Assembly: GCA_002322035.1 (NCBI GenBank)
Contig: DCNF01000045.1
Coordinates: 5,692-25,165 of the forward strand
Length of the DNA: 19,474 nt
Source of the DNA: Geobacter sp. UBA1603
Lineage (GTDB): Bacteria; Desulfobacterota; Desulfuromonadia; Geobacterales; Pseudopelobacteraceae
Reading direction: 5' to 3'
The position numbers were made by a program, and so were the translations under genes. The notes below the pieces were generated by a model. The model had not been told where the DNA came from, searched no databases, and saw only the letters and a list, made by a program, of their open reading frames with translations. This document shows, one piece after another, positions 6,733 to 13,995 of the stretch. Each line of letters begins with the position of its first letter. The first letter of the stretch is position 1.

Positions 6733-9029
6733 ACCCCCAGCAGGGCCTCCATGTTCAGGTTGCGCTCAAGGTGGTCCGCCAGCCGATCAAAGGGGTCTTC
6801 GCTGGCCTGCTTTTGGGGGCCGCGACGCAGGGCCATGCCTTTTTCGAGGCGAATGGAGTTGAGGTAGATCTCCCGGAAACGAGGGTTGTCAAAAATGCCG
6901 TGCAGGTAGGTGCCGAAGATGCGCCCGTCAGCCGAGACGGCACCATCCTCGATGTTGACGGATGTCTCACCGCGCCGGAAAATACGGGCAAAGTGCCTGA
7001 TCGGGGTAACGGCGGTCGTATGCCCCATGTGAATCTCGTAGCCGGTCAGAATGCCGTTGCAGTCCGGTGCCACCATCAGTCCACCCTCTTCCAGATAGGC
7101 CAGGGCCTGGTGGCTCTCTTTGTCCAGCATGATTTCAGTCTCGACCGGCAAAAGGCCCAGGCCGTCAGCTTCCCTGATCGAGGATTCGACCCCGTGAGGG
7201 TCAATAATACGCTGGCCAAGCATCTGATAGCCGCCGCAGATACCGATGATCCTGCCTTTGAATGACCTGACCGGGTCGTAGAGATCCCGCTCCATCAGAA
7301 AATACAGGTCAGCGATGGTCGATTTGCTCCCCGGAATAATCAGCAGGTCGATTGCATCGAGTTGTTCCGGCATTTCGATATAGCTGAGGTTGACGTCAGG
7401 TTCGCGCTGGATATCGTCAAAATCGGTGAAATTGGAAATGCGGGGCAGTTTCAGTACGCCGACATTGATCTTTTTCTGGGCGGCCACGATGCTGACCACT
7501 TTCGAACGATGCGACAATGCCATACTGTCCTCGGCCGGAAGGTTGAGATCGGAGATAACCGGCACAACGCCGAGGACCGGGACCCCGGTCCGTTCGCGGA
7601 TGAAATCGAGCCCGGAGGCGAGGATCGAGGCGTCACCGCGGAATTTGTTGATGATGATACCGCGCAGGTAGGCCCGTTCGGCCGGTTCAAGCAGTTCGAT
7701 CGTGCCGACGATCTGGGCAAACACCCCCCCACGGTCGATGTCGGCGACCAGAATCACCGGGCAGCGTGCCATCAGGGCAATTTTCAGGTTGGCGATATCG
7801 CTCTGTTTCAGATTAATCTCGGAGATGCTTCCGGCGCCTTCAATCACGATAAATTCGTATGCCTGGCGCAGGCGCTCGAAACTCTCCCAGGCTTTTTCCA
7901 GTGCCCGGGGTTTGTAGGCGTCGTATTCGGAAACAGTCATGGTTCCGACCGGCCGCCCCTGGATTATCACCTGGCTGCCGGTATCGGAGCTGGGCTTGAG
8001 CAGGACCGGATTCATGTCGGTATGGGGGTGGATCTGGCAGGCCTGGGCCTGCATGGCCTGGGCCCGGCCGATTTCGCCCCCTTCGGGAGTAACGTAGGAA
8101 TTGAGCGACATGTTCTGGGATTTGAAGGGTGCGACGGTCAGCCCTTTTCTGGCAAGCAGCCGGCAAAGCCCGGCAGTAATGACCGACTTGCCCACATCGG
8201 AAGCTGTCCCGCAGATCATGACGGCGCCGGGATGTGTATCCGGCGCGGCAGAGGTTTCAATTGACTCCTTCTGCCTTTCTGCGACGCCGTATTTGCGCTC
8301 ATATCCGCGGGGTGTCACCATGCGTCCGAACCGATCGACAAAGCTGGACGAGTTGCCGATGATCACGATGGTTGCCATGTCGATGTCGTGATCAAGAAGG
8401 TTTTCAAGGGTCGTCACGGTAACGGACTGGCCATCGCGGCAGGCATTGCGCACAATTCCCGCCGGAGTTGCCGGGCTTCGGTTTTCAAGCAGTATGGAGC
8501 GGGCTTCCTGAATTTGTGTGATGCGGTTACTGCTGCGGGGGTTGTAGAGTGCCACCACGAAGTCGGCCCGGGCGGCTGCTTCAAGGCGCCGGGTGATCAC
8601 CTCCCAGGGGGTCAAAAGGTCGGAAAGCGAAATCACGGCGAAATCATGCATGACCGGTGCGCCCAGCTGGGATGCGGCCGCCTGGATCGCAGACAGTCCG
8701 GGTACGACGATTACTTCAGGGGAATCCTCCTGATCCTGGTTGATCAATTCGAAAACAAGCCCCGCCATACCGTAGATTCCTGCGTCTCCGCCGGATACCA
8801 GCGCAACGGTCTGCCCCCCGCGGGACGCTGAAATTGCTTCGCGGCACCGGTCAACCTCCTGCATCATGCCGGTCGAGACGATCTGCTTGCCTTTGAGCAG
8901 AGGGCGGACCTGGTCGATGTAGGTGTCATAACCGATGATCAGTGAAGCGTCGTTAAGCGCCAGACGGGCCGCTTCAGTCAGGTGTGATATGTCTCCGGGG
9001 CCGGTTCCGATGATGTAAAGTCGTGCCAT
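6714..9029 (-). CDS. cobJ-cobQ: Fused precorrin-3B C17-methyltransferase (CbiH/CobJ) and cobyric acid synthase (CbiP/CobQ)
   Basis: One uninterrupted 771-residue frame joins two cobamide enzymes. Residues 1-246 are a SAM-dependent C17-methyltransferase that contracts the corrin ring: IIGTGPGD (6-13), GYDTYID, VALVSGGDAGIYGMAG (75-90), ALYNPRSSNR and the terminal RMVTPRGYERKYG. A linker of about 20 residues rich in E, S and P follows. Residues 267-771 are a glutamine-dependent cobyric acid synthase: MICGTASDVGKS (P-loop type, 271-282), APFKSQNMSLNS, ADIDRGGVFAQ, and a class I glutaminase-like domain with GICGGYQMLG (Cys598) and GTYLHGIF (His710). The ATG at 9029-9027 is chosen because AAGGA lies ten bases upstream and MARLYIIGTGPGD is the family N-terminus; a frame reaching 9125 adds an unrelated extension. 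The two domains act at distant steps of the pathway. The stop overlaps cbiB. Confidence 0.95.
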   Translation of the reverse strand: MARLYIIGTGPGDISHLTEAARLALNDASLIIGYDTYIDQVRPLLKGKQIVSTGMMQEVDRCREAISASRGGQTVALVSGGDAGIYGMAGLVFELINQDQEDSPEVIVVPGLSAIQAAASQLGAPVMHDFAVISLSDLLTPWEVITRRLEAAARADFVVALYNPRSSNRITQIQEARSILLENRSPATPAGIVRNACRDGQSVTVTTLENLLDHDIDMATIVIIGNSSSFVDRFGRMVTPRGYERKYGVAERQKESIETSAAPDTHPGAVMICGTASDVGKSVITAGLCRLLARKGLTVAPFKSQNMSLNSYVTPEGGEIGRAQAMQAQACQIHPHTDMNPVLLKPSSDTGSQVIIQGRPVGTMTVSEYDAYKPRALEKAWESFERLRQAYEFIVIEGAGSISEINLKQSDIANLKIALMARCPVILVADIDRGGVFAQIVGTIELLEPAERAYLRGIIINKFRGDASILASGLDFIRERTGVPVLGVVPVISDLNLPAEDSMALSHRSKVVSIVAAQKKINVGVLKLPRISNFTDFDDIQREPDVNLSYIEMPEQLDAIDLLIIPGSKSTIADLYFLMERDLYDPVRSFKGRIIGICGGYQMLGQRIIDPHGVESSIREADGLGLLPVETEIMLDKESHQALAYLEEGGLMVAPDCNGILTGYEIHMGHTTAVTPIRHFARIFRRGETSVNIEDGAVSADGRIFGTYLHGIFDNPRFREIYLNSIRLEKGMALRRGPQKQASEDPFDRLADHLERNLNMEALLGVCGISR

Positions 9030-9138
9030 AAATGTCGGGATCCTTGCAGACAGGCGCAGTGGAAATATGCTGAAACGAGGCAGATAGTACATTGACAGGA
9101 GGCGAGATGCAAGCCGGAACAGCAATGCCGCATTGCCA
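9030..9138 (-). other. Leader between the LysR gene and the cobamide fusion gene; contains a short dyad and no recognisable B12 riboswitch
   Basis: The 109-base gap holds the fusion gene's AAGGA and, right after the LysR stop, a perfect dyad GCAATGC (9122-9128)/GCATTGC (9130-9136) around one base. It has no T-run, so it is not a typical terminator. I see no B12-box pattern, and the space is too short for a complete cobalamin riboswitch. Confidence 0.5.
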
Positions 9139-10047
9139 TTACAGAGCGGAATGGTGATCGAAGACGTTCAGTACGCAATCCTTGAAGCTTGCGGCAAGGG
9201 GTGTGGCAATGCGCTCCGGGTTGAAAACAAGCGAACGGGAGCGGAAGTTTCGGAATCCGGGCACCCGGTGCTCGGTAATCTCTCCGCGACGGACATAGTC
9301 TTTTACGAGGGAACGGGAGACAAACGCTGTCCCTCGCTTTGAAACGACGCTCTGGAGTGTCAGGTAGAGGTCGTCGTAGATGGTGACGCTCCTGAAACCG
9401 CCAAGGCCGGTGCCGAATTGTGTGAGGTTCTCAACCAGCAGGCAGCGGGAACTGCAGCCCTCCCTGCGGGCGATGATACGATGATGCTGAAGTTCTTCGA
9501 GTGTTACGTCAGGGGCTGAAAGCCGCAATTCCGGAGAAGCGATAAATGTCATCTCGTCGTCCGGCAGCCGAAGCACCGAAGCTCCGGCCAGATGCAAGGC
9601 CCCGCAGTGCTCGATGACGGCCATATCAAAGTCGTGTTCTGCAACACCTTTCAGTGCTTGAGCCGGCGAGAGAATGATGAATTTGAAATCGACGTCGCTT
9701 GTATTGGCCATGAAAAACAGATTGAGCACCCTGGGCAGGTACACGATGCCAAAGGTCGGGGTGCAACAGAGAGAAAGCCTGCTTTTGCTGCCCCGGCTGA
9801 GAAGTTCGTCGGCCAGTTCCTTTTCAATGGCCAGAATCTGCAGGGCCTTTTTGACAACGATCTCTCCGGCTTCGGTAAGCGTGAGTTTGCCGCCTGACCT
9901 GTCGATCAGGGTGGCATCAAAATGCTCCTCAAGAAATTTGACCCGTTGAGAAACCGCTGACTGGGTGATGTTGAGCTCTTTCGCGGCACCGGAAAAACTG
10001 CCGGTGTCGAGAACGGAGCAGAGCGTTTTCAGGTAGATTGATTCCAT
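9139..10047 (-). CDS. LysR-family transcriptional regulator
   Basis: A cytoplasmic regulator of 302 residues, standard length. Residues 1-60 are the LysR winged helix-turn-helix (YLKTLCSVLDTGSFSGAAKELNITQSAVSQRVKFLEEHF), followed by the DRSGGKLTLTEAGE segment. Residues about 90-295 are the periplasmic-binding-like effector domain. The ATG at 10047-10045 is chosen from the family alignment; the ribosome site is weak (GGCGG). It is divergent from the haem/rhodanese gene across a 206-bp region that holds dyads, the usual layout for a LysR protein controlling its divergent neighbour. It is also 109 bases upstream of, and in line with, the cobamide operon, so either or both could be targets. The effector ligand cannot be told from sequence. 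Confidence 0.93.
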   Translation of the reverse strand: MESIYLKTLCSVLDTGSFSGAAKELNITQSAVSQRVKFLEEHFDATLIDRSGGKLTLTEAGEIVVKKALQILAIEKELADELLSRGSKSRLSLCCTPTFGIVYLPRVLNLFFMANTSDVDFKFIILSPAQALKGVAEHDFDMAVIEHCGALHLAGASVLRLPDDEMTFIASPELRLSAPDVTLEELQHHRIIARREGCSSRCLLVENLTQFGTGLGGFRSVTIYDDLYLTLQSVVSKRGTAFVSRSLVKDYVRRGEITEHRVPGFRNFRSRSLVFNPERIATPLAASFKDCVLNVFDHHSAL

Positions 10048-10073
10048 GGGTTGACCGCCCGGGATGGTGTGCT

Positions 10074-10088
10074 ATAAGTATCGCTGAT
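10074..10088. promoter_or_regulatory. Candidate LysR-type binding box
   Basis: ATAAGTATCGCTGAT is ATAA-N7-TGAT, one base from the ATAA-N7-TTAT form of LysR boxes and an imperfect dyad (ATAAG/CTGAT). It lies 26 bases before the LysR start codon, where autoregulatory sites often occur. A second GATAAG follows at 10094. This is weak evidence from pattern and position. Confidence 0.35.
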
Positions 10089-10123
10089 GGCCCGATAAGA
10101 AACTTGCGCTTTCCAATTCTGGT

Positions 10124-10139
10124 GACATTTTGTAATGTC
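10124..10139. promoter_or_regulatory. Perfect palindromic operator candidate before the haem/rhodanese gene
   Basis: GACATTTTGTAATGTC has six-base perfect arms around TTGT. Read as pentamers it is GACAT-N6-ATGTC, the spacing of Crp/Fnr-family sites but not an FNR or CRP half-site. It overlaps a possible -35 (TTGTAA 10131-10136, with TAAATT at 10155-10160 18 bases on), or lies just before a possible -10 (TAAAAT 10141-10146). A regulator bound here would affect transcription of the downstream gene. The protein is unknown. Confidence 0.45.
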
Positions 10140-10253
10140 CTAAAATATGGCAAATAAATTGTTTTTGCAAGCGGTGCGCTGTCCGATACGGATCGCGGGA
10201 GCATTAGCAGCACCGGAGCCGGCGGCGTTATCATTCGACACGGGAGGTACAGT

Positions 10254-11642
10254 ATGAAGAGGATTCTGAACAGATGTCTGGCGGCAACAGCAGTTGTGGC
10301 GGCTTTGGCGGGACAGGCGGCAGCTGCACCGGAAAAGCCGGCCCTTGCCAAGATCTGCACCAACTGCCACAAGGCGGAGGCCAATGCCGTGCGTGGGTAT
10401 TTCGACAATGTCGCCTTCAAGGCCAAGACAATTCAGGTCCGTATGGACGAGGCGGTTGAGCTGATCAAGTTCGATGAGGACACGGTCAAGGTCATCAACG
10501 GCGAAGGGAAGGCCGGAGACGGTGAATTCCTGCGCAAAACCAAGAAGGGCCACGAGATCAAAGTTGAATATGTGGAGAAGAACGGTGTCAAAACCGCTGT
10601 CAGGGTGCTGGAGAAGCCACCGGTCAAGATCCCCGACGAAATGCTGATGAAGACTGCCGATGTGGAGAAGCTTGTTGCTCTGGGGCCGGAGAAGGGCAGC
10701 TATTTCCTGTTTGACTCCCGTCCGCTCCCCCGTTTCCAGGAGGGATCGATCCCGACAGCCGTTAACCTCCCCTATCCCGCATTCGATAAGGTTGCCGAGA
10801 AATTGCTTCCGAAGGACAAGAACGCTTTGATCATCTTCTACTGCGCTGGGCCGGCCTGCAACATGAGCCCCGGGTCTGCCGACAAGGCCCGCAAACTCGG
10901 CTACAAAAACCTCAAAGTGTACAAGGACGGCATGCCGGGCTGGCTTGAGCGTAATTACGGCGTTCTCTCGACCCAGTTCCTCAAGGAAGCATGGATTGAT
11001 AAGGATATTCCCCATGTGCTGCTTGATGTCCGGCCCGCAGCAGATGCCACACAGGGATTTATCAAGGGGGCGGTTTCTTTCCCGGCCACGCAGGCGGCAA
11101 CACTTGTTAAAACCCTGGATATCAAGAAAAATGCCCCTGTGATGATTTACGATCAGAAATCCGGTTCCGATGCAGGAGCTGTTGCTACAAGCCTGGTGAA
11201 AGAGGGGTTCAAGCGCGTGCTGATTGTAAGCGGCGGTTACGATTTTTGGCAGGCGGCTAAATATAATGTGGCAAGCGGCACACCGTCTGCCAAGGCAACC
11301 TACACTCCCAAGCCGCGGCCGGGAGAGATTTCAGTCGATGAGTTTAAGATGTACGCCGAAAAACTCCCGGCTAACGTCGTGGTCATCGACGTGCGCAACA
11401 CAGACGAGGGGAATGCCGGCATGCTCAAGACCGCAAAGCTGATTCCGGCCGAAGAGATCAAGGACCGTGCGGCCGAGATTCCCAGGGACAAGCTGGTTGT
11501 TACTCACTGCTCGACCGGCATCAGGGCGGAAATGGCTTATCATTCGCTTCGGGAACTTGGCTATGCCAACGTCAAGTTCCTGAACGCCAAGGTTGATTTT
11601 GACAAGGATAAAAAGGGTGTCTACAGCATAACGAAAGAGTAG
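10254..11642 (+). CDS. Secreted monohaem c-type protein with three rhodanese-like domains
   Basis: A 462-residue exported protein. Residues 1-25 are a Sec signal peptide (hydrophobic AATAVVAALAG, AxA cleavage). A single haem c motif CTNCH lies at 35-39, followed by a charged beta-rich stretch to about 125 that I do not recognise. Three rhodanese-like domains follow. The first (about 131-235) has DSRPL and an active-site-like Cys197 (YCAGPACN). The second (about 240-335) has LLDVRP but Asp300 where the cysteine would be, so it is probably inactive. The third (about 357-447) has VIDVRN and Cys419 (THCSTGIRAE). Rhodaneses move sulfane sulfur; periplasmic ones such as Sud feed polysulfide to polysulfide reductase, and the next operon encodes a molybdoenzyme of that broad class. 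The ATG at 10254 has GGGAGG at 10242-10247. Its substrate and any electron-transfer role for the haem are inferred. Confidence 0.9.
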   Translation: MKRILNRCLAATAVVAALAGQAAAAPEKPALAKICTNCHKAEANAVRGYFDNVAFKAKTIQVRMDEAVELIKFDEDTVKVINGEGKAGDGEFLRKTKKGHEIKVEYVEKNGVKTAVRVLEKPPVKIPDEMLMKTADVEKLVALGPEKGSYFLFDSRPLPRFQEGSIPTAVNLPYPAFDKVAEKLLPKDKNALIIFYCAGPACNMSPGSADKARKLGYKNLKVYKDGMPGWLERNYGVLSTQFLKEAWIDKDIPHVLLDVRPAADATQGFIKGAVSFPATQAATLVKTLDIKKNAPVMIYDQKSGSDAGAVATSLVKEGFKRVLIVSGGYDFWQAAKYNVASGTPSAKATYTPKPRPGEISVDEFKMYAEKLPANVVVIDVRNTDEGNAGMLKTAKLIPAEEIKDRAAEIPRDKLVVTHCSTGIRAEMAYHSLRELGYANVKFLNAKVDFDKDKKGVYSITKE

Positions 11643-11697
11643 CCTGCTGGTCTTGTGTTCCCCCGCTTCGGCGGGGGAACGGGCAGGACTTTTTTTT
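11643..11697 (+). terminator. Intrinsic terminator after the haem/rhodanese gene
   Basis: GTTCCCCCGC (11657-11666), TTCG loop, GCGGGGGAAC (11671-11680), with an outer CCTGC/GCAGG pairing and an eight-base T-run at 11690-11697. It is very stable. It separates the rhodanese gene from the molybdoenzyme operon unless readthrough occurs. Confidence 0.9.
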
Positions 11698-11726
11698 GCA
11701 CGTATGTATTTAAAAATTCATATACA
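11696..11726 (+). promoter_or_regulatory. Possible promoter of the molybdoenzyme operon
   Basis: An AT-rich stretch after the terminator holds TTGCAC (11696-11701) and TATACA (11721-11726), 19 bases apart, which is longer than ideal. The 158-base gap holds no other signal apart from the ribosome site AGGGAGG at 11781-11787. Confidence 0.3.
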
Positions 11727-11799
11727 TTGAATGGGTTGTTCGGCTGCTTCGGCCGGAATACCAGCGAAAAAACTTTCGACAGGGAGGTCTGAAACGTCG

Positions 11800-13992
11800 A
11801 TGAAATTTTCCCGCAGAACATTCCTTAAGGCCACTGGCGCAGCAACAGCAGGCGTTGCAGCGGCTGTCTCAATGCCGGACCGATTTCTTTCCTGGGCGGA
11901 AGAAGCCGGCCAGAAAGAGCTTACGCAGATTCCTACGTTTTGCGAACTTTGCTTCTGGAATTGCGGCCTGATTGCCAAGGTGGAGAACAGGAAGGTCGTC
12001 AAGATCGACGGAAACCCGCTCAGCCTGCGCGGCCGGGGTCGGCTGTGCGGCCGGGGTAATGCGGCACTGGGTGCGTTGTATGATCCGGACCGGCTCAAAT
12101 ACCCGATGATCAATACCGGCACACGGGGTGCACCGGTCTGGAAGCGGGCCACCTGGGACGAAGCTCTCGGCCTCATTGCCCAGAAAATGAACGCAATCAA
12201 GGAGAAGTATGGTCCTGAATCCATGGCGCTCATTTACCACGGCACCGGAGCGGCATTCTGGAAACACCTGCTTCACGCCTACGGCAGCACACTGGCTGCA
12301 GCGCCGTCATTTGCCCAGTGCCGCGGCCCTCGCGATATCGGTTTCGTGCTGACATTCGGATCCGATGTCGGCTCACCGGAATATTACGATTTCAGCAAGA
12401 GCAAGTACATCGTCCTGTTCGGATCCCATCTGGGAGAAAACGCCCATAACAGCCAGGTGCAGGACATCGTCAAAGGATTCTCGAACGGTGCGAAAATGAC
12501 CGTGGTTGATCCGCGGCTCTCCAATATCGCTTCCAAGGCGGAGCGCTGGCTGCCGATCAGGCCGGCCACTGACCTGGCGCTGATTCTGGCCTGGATCAGA
12601 ATCATTATTGAAGAGGGGCTCTACGACAGGGAGTACATTGCCGCGTATGCCACCGGGCTCGATGAACTGAGGGCGGCGGTGCAGCAGTATACACCCGAGT
12701 GGGCCGAAGCGGAGACTTCAATCTCCAGCGATGTGATCGTCAAGGTGGCCCGTGAGATGGGTATGCACGCTCCTCATGTCTGCATCGGTGCCGGTCGCTA
12801 TTCGACCTGGTACGGCGACGACACCCAGCGCAGCCGCGCCATTGCCATCCTCAATGCCCTGCTCGGTACCTGGGGTCGTGAAGGGGGCTATTTCTTTGCC
12901 ACCGGGGCCAAGGTGCCAGAATATCCGGGGCTGCCGGCCTACCCGGAGCATGTCGAGGTCGCCAAGCTCGACGAAAATTATCCGTTCGCCCTGCTGCAGA
13001 CCACGACCTCGATCAAGCAGGCCTCCATTACCGGCCAGCCGCGACCGGTCAAGGCTTGGTTCGTGTACGGCGCCAACCTTATGAAGACCATGCCGGACAA
13101 GCAGGAGACCATCAAAGCCATCCAGAATCTGGACCTGATGGTGACCATTGACACCATGCCGATGGATATCATTAACTACTCCGATGTGGTGCTGCCGGAG
13201 TGCACCTACATGGAGCGCCATGACAACATCAACGTCGGAAAATTCAAGGGAGAGGCGGAGATCGCCATCCGCCAGCCGACAGTAGAGCCGATGTGGGAGT
13301 CCAAGCCATCCTGGTGGATCACGAAAGAACTGGGCGGCAAGCTGGGGCTGTCGGCCTATTTCCCCTGGAAAGACGGGGATGAGTACCTTGCAAAACGCTG
13401 CGAGGCGGGCGGGCTTGATTATGCGCAACTCAAGCGGGACGGCGTGATCATCAAGAAAGGTGGCTCTCCCTACATCACCGCCGACAGCCAACCGGAGTTC
13501 GGAACGCCTTCGGGAAAGATAGAGCTCTATTCAAAACAACTGGCAGAGAAAGGCTTTGATCCGGTGCCGAAGTACACCAAACACCACCAGCCACCGGCAG
13601 GCCACTTCCGTTTGCTCTTCGGCCGGGCACCGCTGCATACCTTTTCCCGTACCACAAACAACTTCATGCTGACTGACCTGCAAAAGGAAAACTATCTCTG
13701 GATCAATACGAAAAAGGGAAAAGAACTTGGGCTGAAGAGCGGTGATATTGTCACCCTGGTCAATCAGGATGGTGTCAAGGCGGCCGGCAGCATCAAGGTC
13801 AAGCTGACCCAGCGTTTGCGGGATGATGCGGTCTACATGAACCACGGTTTCGGCGTCCATGCCAAGGGGATGACCCGGGCCGACGGTCAGGGTATCGCCG
13901 ATGACGATCTGATAACCAAGTACGTCATCGATCCGTTCATGGGGGGGACCGCCATGCGCGGCAATTTCGTCAAGATCGTCAGGGGGGGCTAG
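11800..13992 (+). CDS. Molybdopterin oxidoreductase, Tat-exported catalytic subunit (polysulfide/thiosulfate-reductase-like)
   Basis: A 730-residue catalytic subunit of the DMSO-reductase/CISM superfamily. It starts with a Tat signal (SRRTFLK at 4-10, then ATGAATAGVAAAV), so it is folded with its cofactor in the cytoplasm and exported. A [4Fe-4S] site has Cys48-x2-Cys51-x3-Cys55-x27-Cys83. The bis-MGD domains follow, and Cys174 in SFAQCRGPRD is the likely molybdenum ligand. HDNINVG and the C-terminal MNHGFGVHAKGM cofactor-cap motif are also visible. The ATG at 11800 is chosen over an upstream ATG at 11731 because AGGGAGG lies at 11781-11787 and the Tat motif is N-terminal. Length and partners fit PsrA/PhsA better than arsenate or tetrathionate reductases, which are longer. 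The true substrate (polysulfide, thiosulfate or other) is not determined. No dedicated chaperone gene is adjacent. Confidence 0.92.
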   Translation: MKFSRRTFLKATGAATAGVAAAVSMPDRFLSWAEEAGQKELTQIPTFCELCFWNCGLIAKVENRKVVKIDGNPLSLRGRGRLCGRGNAALGALYDPDRLKYPMINTGTRGAPVWKRATWDEALGLIAQKMNAIKEKYGPESMALIYHGTGAAFWKHLLHAYGSTLAAAPSFAQCRGPRDIGFVLTFGSDVGSPEYYDFSKSKYIVLFGSHLGENAHNSQVQDIVKGFSNGAKMTVVDPRLSNIASKAERWLPIRPATDLALILAWIRIIIEEGLYDREYIAAYATGLDELRAAVQQYTPEWAEAETSISSDVIVKVAREMGMHAPHVCIGAGRYSTWYGDDTQRSRAIAILNALLGTWGREGGYFFATGAKVPEYPGLPAYPEHVEVAKLDENYPFALLQTTTSIKQASITGQPRPVKAWFVYGANLMKTMPDKQETIKAIQNLDLMVTIDTMPMDIINYSDVVLPECTYMERHDNINVGKFKGEAEIAIRQPTVEPMWESKPSWWITKELGGKLGLSAYFPWKDGDEYLAKRCEAGGLDYAQLKRDGVIIKKGGSPYITADSQPEFGTPSGKIELYSKQLAEKGFDPVPKYTKHHQPPAGHFRLLFGRAPLHTFSRTTNNFMLTDLQKENYLWINTKKGKELGLKSGDIVTLVNQDGVKAAGSIKVKLTQRLRDDAVYMNHGFGVHAKGMTRADGQGIADDDLITKYVIDPFMGGTAMRGNFVKIVRGG

Positions 13993-13995
13993 CGT

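Noticed and set aside
7362..8264. A 300-codon open frame antisense to the CobQ domain
   Set aside because: It is opposite a conserved enzyme domain and its translation shows no family motif.
9122..9136. Terminator after the LysR gene
   Set aside because: The dyad is only seven base pairs with almost no loop and no T-run; I record it only as a dyad in the leader.
10124..10139. Classical FNR or CRP binding site
   Set aside because: The half-site GACAT matches neither TTGAT nor TGTGA.
12718..13491. A 257-codon open frame antisense to the molybdoenzyme
   Set aside because: Shadow of a strongly supported gene; no domain seen.
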